A stretch of DNA of 52,374 nucleotides. It comes from Nonomuraea antri. Its GTDB lineage: Bacteria; Actinomycetota; Actinomycetes; Streptosporangiales; Streptosporangiaceae. The notes beneath the pieces are model-generated. The model did no database searches. It saw only the letters and a program-made list of their open reading frames with translations, and had not been told where the DNA came from. Both the position numbers and the translations under genes were made by a program. Of this stretch, positions 50,391-52,374 are shown in pieces. Within the stretch, counting starts at the first letter, position 1; each line of letters starts with the position of its first letter. The stretch lies in NCBI RefSeq assembly GCF_013283785.1, contig NZ_JABCPZ010000053.1, forward strand, positions 1-52,374. Reading direction: 5' to 3'.

Positions 50391-52374
50391 GTGGGTATGA
50401 CGGTGATGCCCGGCGAACAGCACGAGCAACGGCGGGACCGGCTCCTGGACGCGCTGCTCGCGCTGGCGCTGGCAACGTTGTGCGCGATCGACGTCCTCAC
50501 CCACGATCCGGCCTCGACCCTGCCGCAACCCGAACCGGACGCCGGACTCCTGGCTCTGGCCCTGACCGCCGCCCTGCCGCTGTCCGTGCGCGGACGATGG
50601 CCGCTGCCGGTCTGGGCGATCACGCTGGCGGTGCAGACCCTGTTCGACTGGTCGAGCTGGGATCCGGGGCTGATCGGCCTCTGCGTGCTGTTGGCGCTGT
50701 ACACGGTGGCCGCCTGGCGGCCGGTTCCGGTCTCGCTGGCCTGTCTGGCGGTCACGTACACGATCGCGGTCCCCGTCGTGGCGCTGCGGGCGCCGGACAC
50801 CTTCTCGCCGGCCACGCTGCCCGAGTCGGGCTTCTTCGTGGTGGCGTGGGCGCTGGGGTTCTTCGTGCGCCGCTGGCGGCTGGGCCGCGCCGAGGCGATG
50901 GCCAGGGCGCTGGTGGCCGAGCGGAGCCGGGCCGCGGCGGTGGAGCAGGCGGTGTACGCCGAGCGGCTGCGCATCGTCCGCGACCTGCACGACATCGTCT
51001 CCCACACGCTGTCGGTGATCACCGTGCAGTCGGGCGTCGCCCGTCATCTCGTGGACGAGCGGCCCGAACAGGCGGGGCCGGCGTTGACGGCCGTTCAAGA
51101 GGCCGCCCGGGCCGCGCTGGAGGATCTGCGCCGCATGCTGGGCCTGCTGCGCACGCCGTCCCCCGCGCTCGATGACCCGCCTCGCCGGCCGTTCCCCGCG
51201 CTCGACGGCCCATCCCGCCGGCCGTTCCCCGCGCTCGACGGCCCGCCTCGCCAGTCGCCCGCCGCGTTCGACGCCCCGCCCCGCCCTGGCCAGAACTTCG
51301 GGAGGGCCGTCCCCGCCGCCCGGGAGCGGCTGCTGGACCTGCTGCTCGGGGCGGCGTTCACCGCCGTCGCGGTGAGCAGCGTGCTGACCACCGACCCGAC
51401 CGACGCCTACACCTACCCCGAGCCCACGGCGGGGCTGGTGCTGCTCGCCCTGGGCGCGGGCCTGCCGCTGACGCTGCGGCGTCGCTTTCCCATGAGCGCG
51501 CTGGTGGTCGTGTGGGCGTCGACGCTCACGATCGCCGGGTTCGGGTGGAACGCCGGGCTGACCCCGCTGTGCCTGCTGTTGGCGCTGTACACGGTCGCCG
51601 CCGAGCATGACCGCCACCTCGCGGTGGCGGGACTGGTCCTGGTGTACACCGGCATGGCGGTGCTCGCGCTGCTGCGCGCGCCGTACTTCGACCACCCGCT
51701 CGCCCTGGTCACAGTGGCGGCCTACACCGCGGTGTGGACGATCGGCCGCTACGCCGGACGCCGCCGGCTGGCCCTGCGGCAGGCCGTCGAGCAGGCGCTG
51801 GCGGCCGAATGGCGGCGTACCAGGGAGGCCGAGCGGGCCGTCGTCGAGGAACGGCTGCGCGTCGCCCGCGACCTGCACGACGTGGTCTCGCACACGCTGT
51901 CGGTCATCGCCGTGCAGTCCGGGGTCGCCGCGCACCTCATCTCCGACCAGCCGGACCGGGTGGCGCCGGCGCTGGCCGCCGTCGAGCAGGCCGGCCGCTC
52001 CGCCATGGAGGACCTGCGCCGCATGCTGGACCTGCTCCAGCCCGACACCGCGGCGGCCGGCCTCGCTCCCGCTCCGGGCGTGGCGGAGTTGCTGATGCTC
52101 GCCTCGGTGCACCGGGCCGCGCACGGCCCGATCGACCTGGACGTCGACCCGGCCGTCGCCGACACTCCGGAAAGCCTGCGGCTGACCGTCTACCGGGTGG
52201 TCCAGGAGGCGCTGACCAACGCGCGCAAACACGCGCCTGGCACCCCGGTACGGGTCAGCGTCCGCGCCGTCGACGGGCGCATCGACATCCAGGTCGACGA
52301 CGGAGGCGAGGAACCGGCCGCCGATCACCGGCCGACGGGCGGGTCCGGGCTGATCGGGATGGGCGGGTCCGGGA
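50391..52374 (+). CDS. Sensor histidine kinase with tandemly duplicated sensor/phosphoacceptor module (3' end beyond window)
   Basis: A single frame stays open from GTG 50391 (or ATG 50397) to the window end, 661 codons. Module 1 (about 10-255): hydrophobic sensor helices, a helical linker and DHp box DLHDIVSHTLSVITVQSGVA. Linker (about 258-305): Pro/Arg-rich 11-residue repeats. Module 2 (about 305-552): a second sensor and box DLHDVVSHTLSVIAVQSGVA. An ATPase domain follows (N box QEALTNARKHAPG, then VDDGGEE, GGSGLIGMGG) at about 590-661, cut at the edge. The first module has no ATPase. Equivalent codons are exactly 888 bp apart, so this is an in-frame duplication. NarL/DesK-type family; a response regulator should follow. 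Confidence 0.85.
   Translation, partial: MGMTVMPGEQHEQRRDRLLDALLALALATLCAIDVLTHDPASTLPQPEPDAGLLALALTAALPLSVRGRWPLPVWAITLAVQTLFDWSSWDPGLIGLCVLLALYTVAAWRPVPVSLACLAVTYTIAVPVVALRAPDTFSPATLPESGFFVVAWALGFFVRRWRLGRAEAMARALVAERSRAAAVEQAVYAERLRIVRDLHDIVSHTLSVITVQSGVARHLVDERPEQAGPALTAVQEAARAALEDLRRMLGLLRTPSPALDDPPRRPFPALDGPSRRPFPALDGPPRQSPAAFDAPPRPGQNFGRAVPAARERLLDLLLGAAFTAVAVSSVLTTDPTDAYTYPEPTAGLVLLALGAGLPLTLRRRFPMSALVVVWASTLTIAGFGWNAGLTPLCLLLALYTVAAEHDRHLAVAGLVLVYTGMAVLALLRAPYFDHPLALVTVAAYTAVWTIGRYAGRRRLALRQAVEQALAAEWRRTREAERAVVEERLRVARDLHDVVSHTLSVIAVQSGVAAHLISDQPDRVAPALAAVEQAGRSAMEDLRRMLDLLQPDTAAAGLAPAPGVAELLMLASVHRAAHGPIDLDVDPAVADTPESLRLTVYRVVQEALTNARKHAPGTPVRVSVRAVDGRIDIQVDDGGEEPAADHRPTGGSGLIGMGGSG
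51162..51287 (+). repeat. 33-bp tandem repeats in the kinase linker
   Basis: Units beginning at 51162, 51195, 51228 and 51261 (last incomplete and diverged) each encode an 11-residue PALDxPxRRPF-type segment between the two kinase modules. They form a flexible Pro/Arg-rich tether, and unit number probably varies. Confidence 0.85.

Noticed and set aside
50480..51175. A plus-strand 231-residue frame inside the kinase
   Set aside because: It is a shadow in another phase of the kinase gene; the kinase frame holds the sensor helices and DHp motif.
49494..52328. A 944-residue minus-strand protein opposite the kinase
   Set aside because: Only the last 221 residues (membrane protein) are plausible; the remainder is antisense to the conserved kinase motifs.

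Overview
The window is 52.4 kb of very G+C-rich DNA with dense, strand-alternating genes, many 4-base ATGA/TGATG overlaps and frequent apparently leaderless starts. An Mce/YrbE lipid-import operon, an LprG-P55 pair, an F420-type luciferase-like monooxygenase, ANTAR and SpoIIE-type signalling proteins, PucR and MmyB regulators and a serine/threonine kinase all point to a filamentous actinomycete. Streptosporangiales (Nonomuraea-like) would fit, but that is inference. No rRNA, tRNA, CRISPR array, transposase or integrase was found.

Left part (1-15 kb). A minus-strand LprG-like lipoprotein sits directly upstream of a P55-like MFS exporter cut by the window edge, with a MarR regulator divergent from a cation diffusion facilitator. 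Next comes a minus-strand, translationally coupled cluster that reads from 12.2 kb down to 2.5 kb: YrbE-A, YrbE-B, MceA-F, an Mce-associated membrane protein, an Sfp-type phosphopantetheinyl transferase and a 58-residue membrane protein. Together YrbE and Mce proteins should form an envelope lipid importer; its ATPase is not in the window. An Xaa-Pro aminopeptidase, a two-CBS protein and a surface protein with GQPTA repeats follow.

Metabolic middle (15-30 kb). A cyclase-family hydrolase is coupled to a thiamine-diphosphate enzyme of unknown pathway. DhaK-DhaL-DhaM form a PTS-dependent dihydroxyacetone kinase. A P450, a PlsC acyltransferase, a soluble Ser/Thr kinase, and an MFS exporter divergent from an ArsR-like regulator come next. 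The put locus (proline dehydrogenase and P5C dehydrogenase, with a divergent PucR activator) is closed by a strong bidirectional terminator. A secreted GH16 enzyme and a GT4 glycosyltransferase complete this part.

Signalling block (30-34.6 kb). A PAS-GAF-SpoIIE protein whose phosphatase motifs have lost several metal-binding aspartates, a GAF-ANTAR protein, a STAS anti-anti-sigma factor, a SigB/F-type sigma factor and a HATPase anti-sigma kinase look like a partner-switching module.

Accessory right part (34.6-52.4 kb). Enzyme/TetR pairs carry readable palindromic operators. There is a patch of secreted and lipoprotein genes including a frameshifted gene, a low-G+C gene and a tandem pair of FG-GAP propeller proteins. 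An SDR/MmyB-regulator pair is separated by a five-unit 15-bp direct-repeat array. The window ends inside an unusual sensor kinase gene: a 661-codon open frame in which a membrane sensor plus histidine phosphoacceptor module is duplicated in tandem with an exact 888-bp offset, while the ATPase domain appears only after the second copy.
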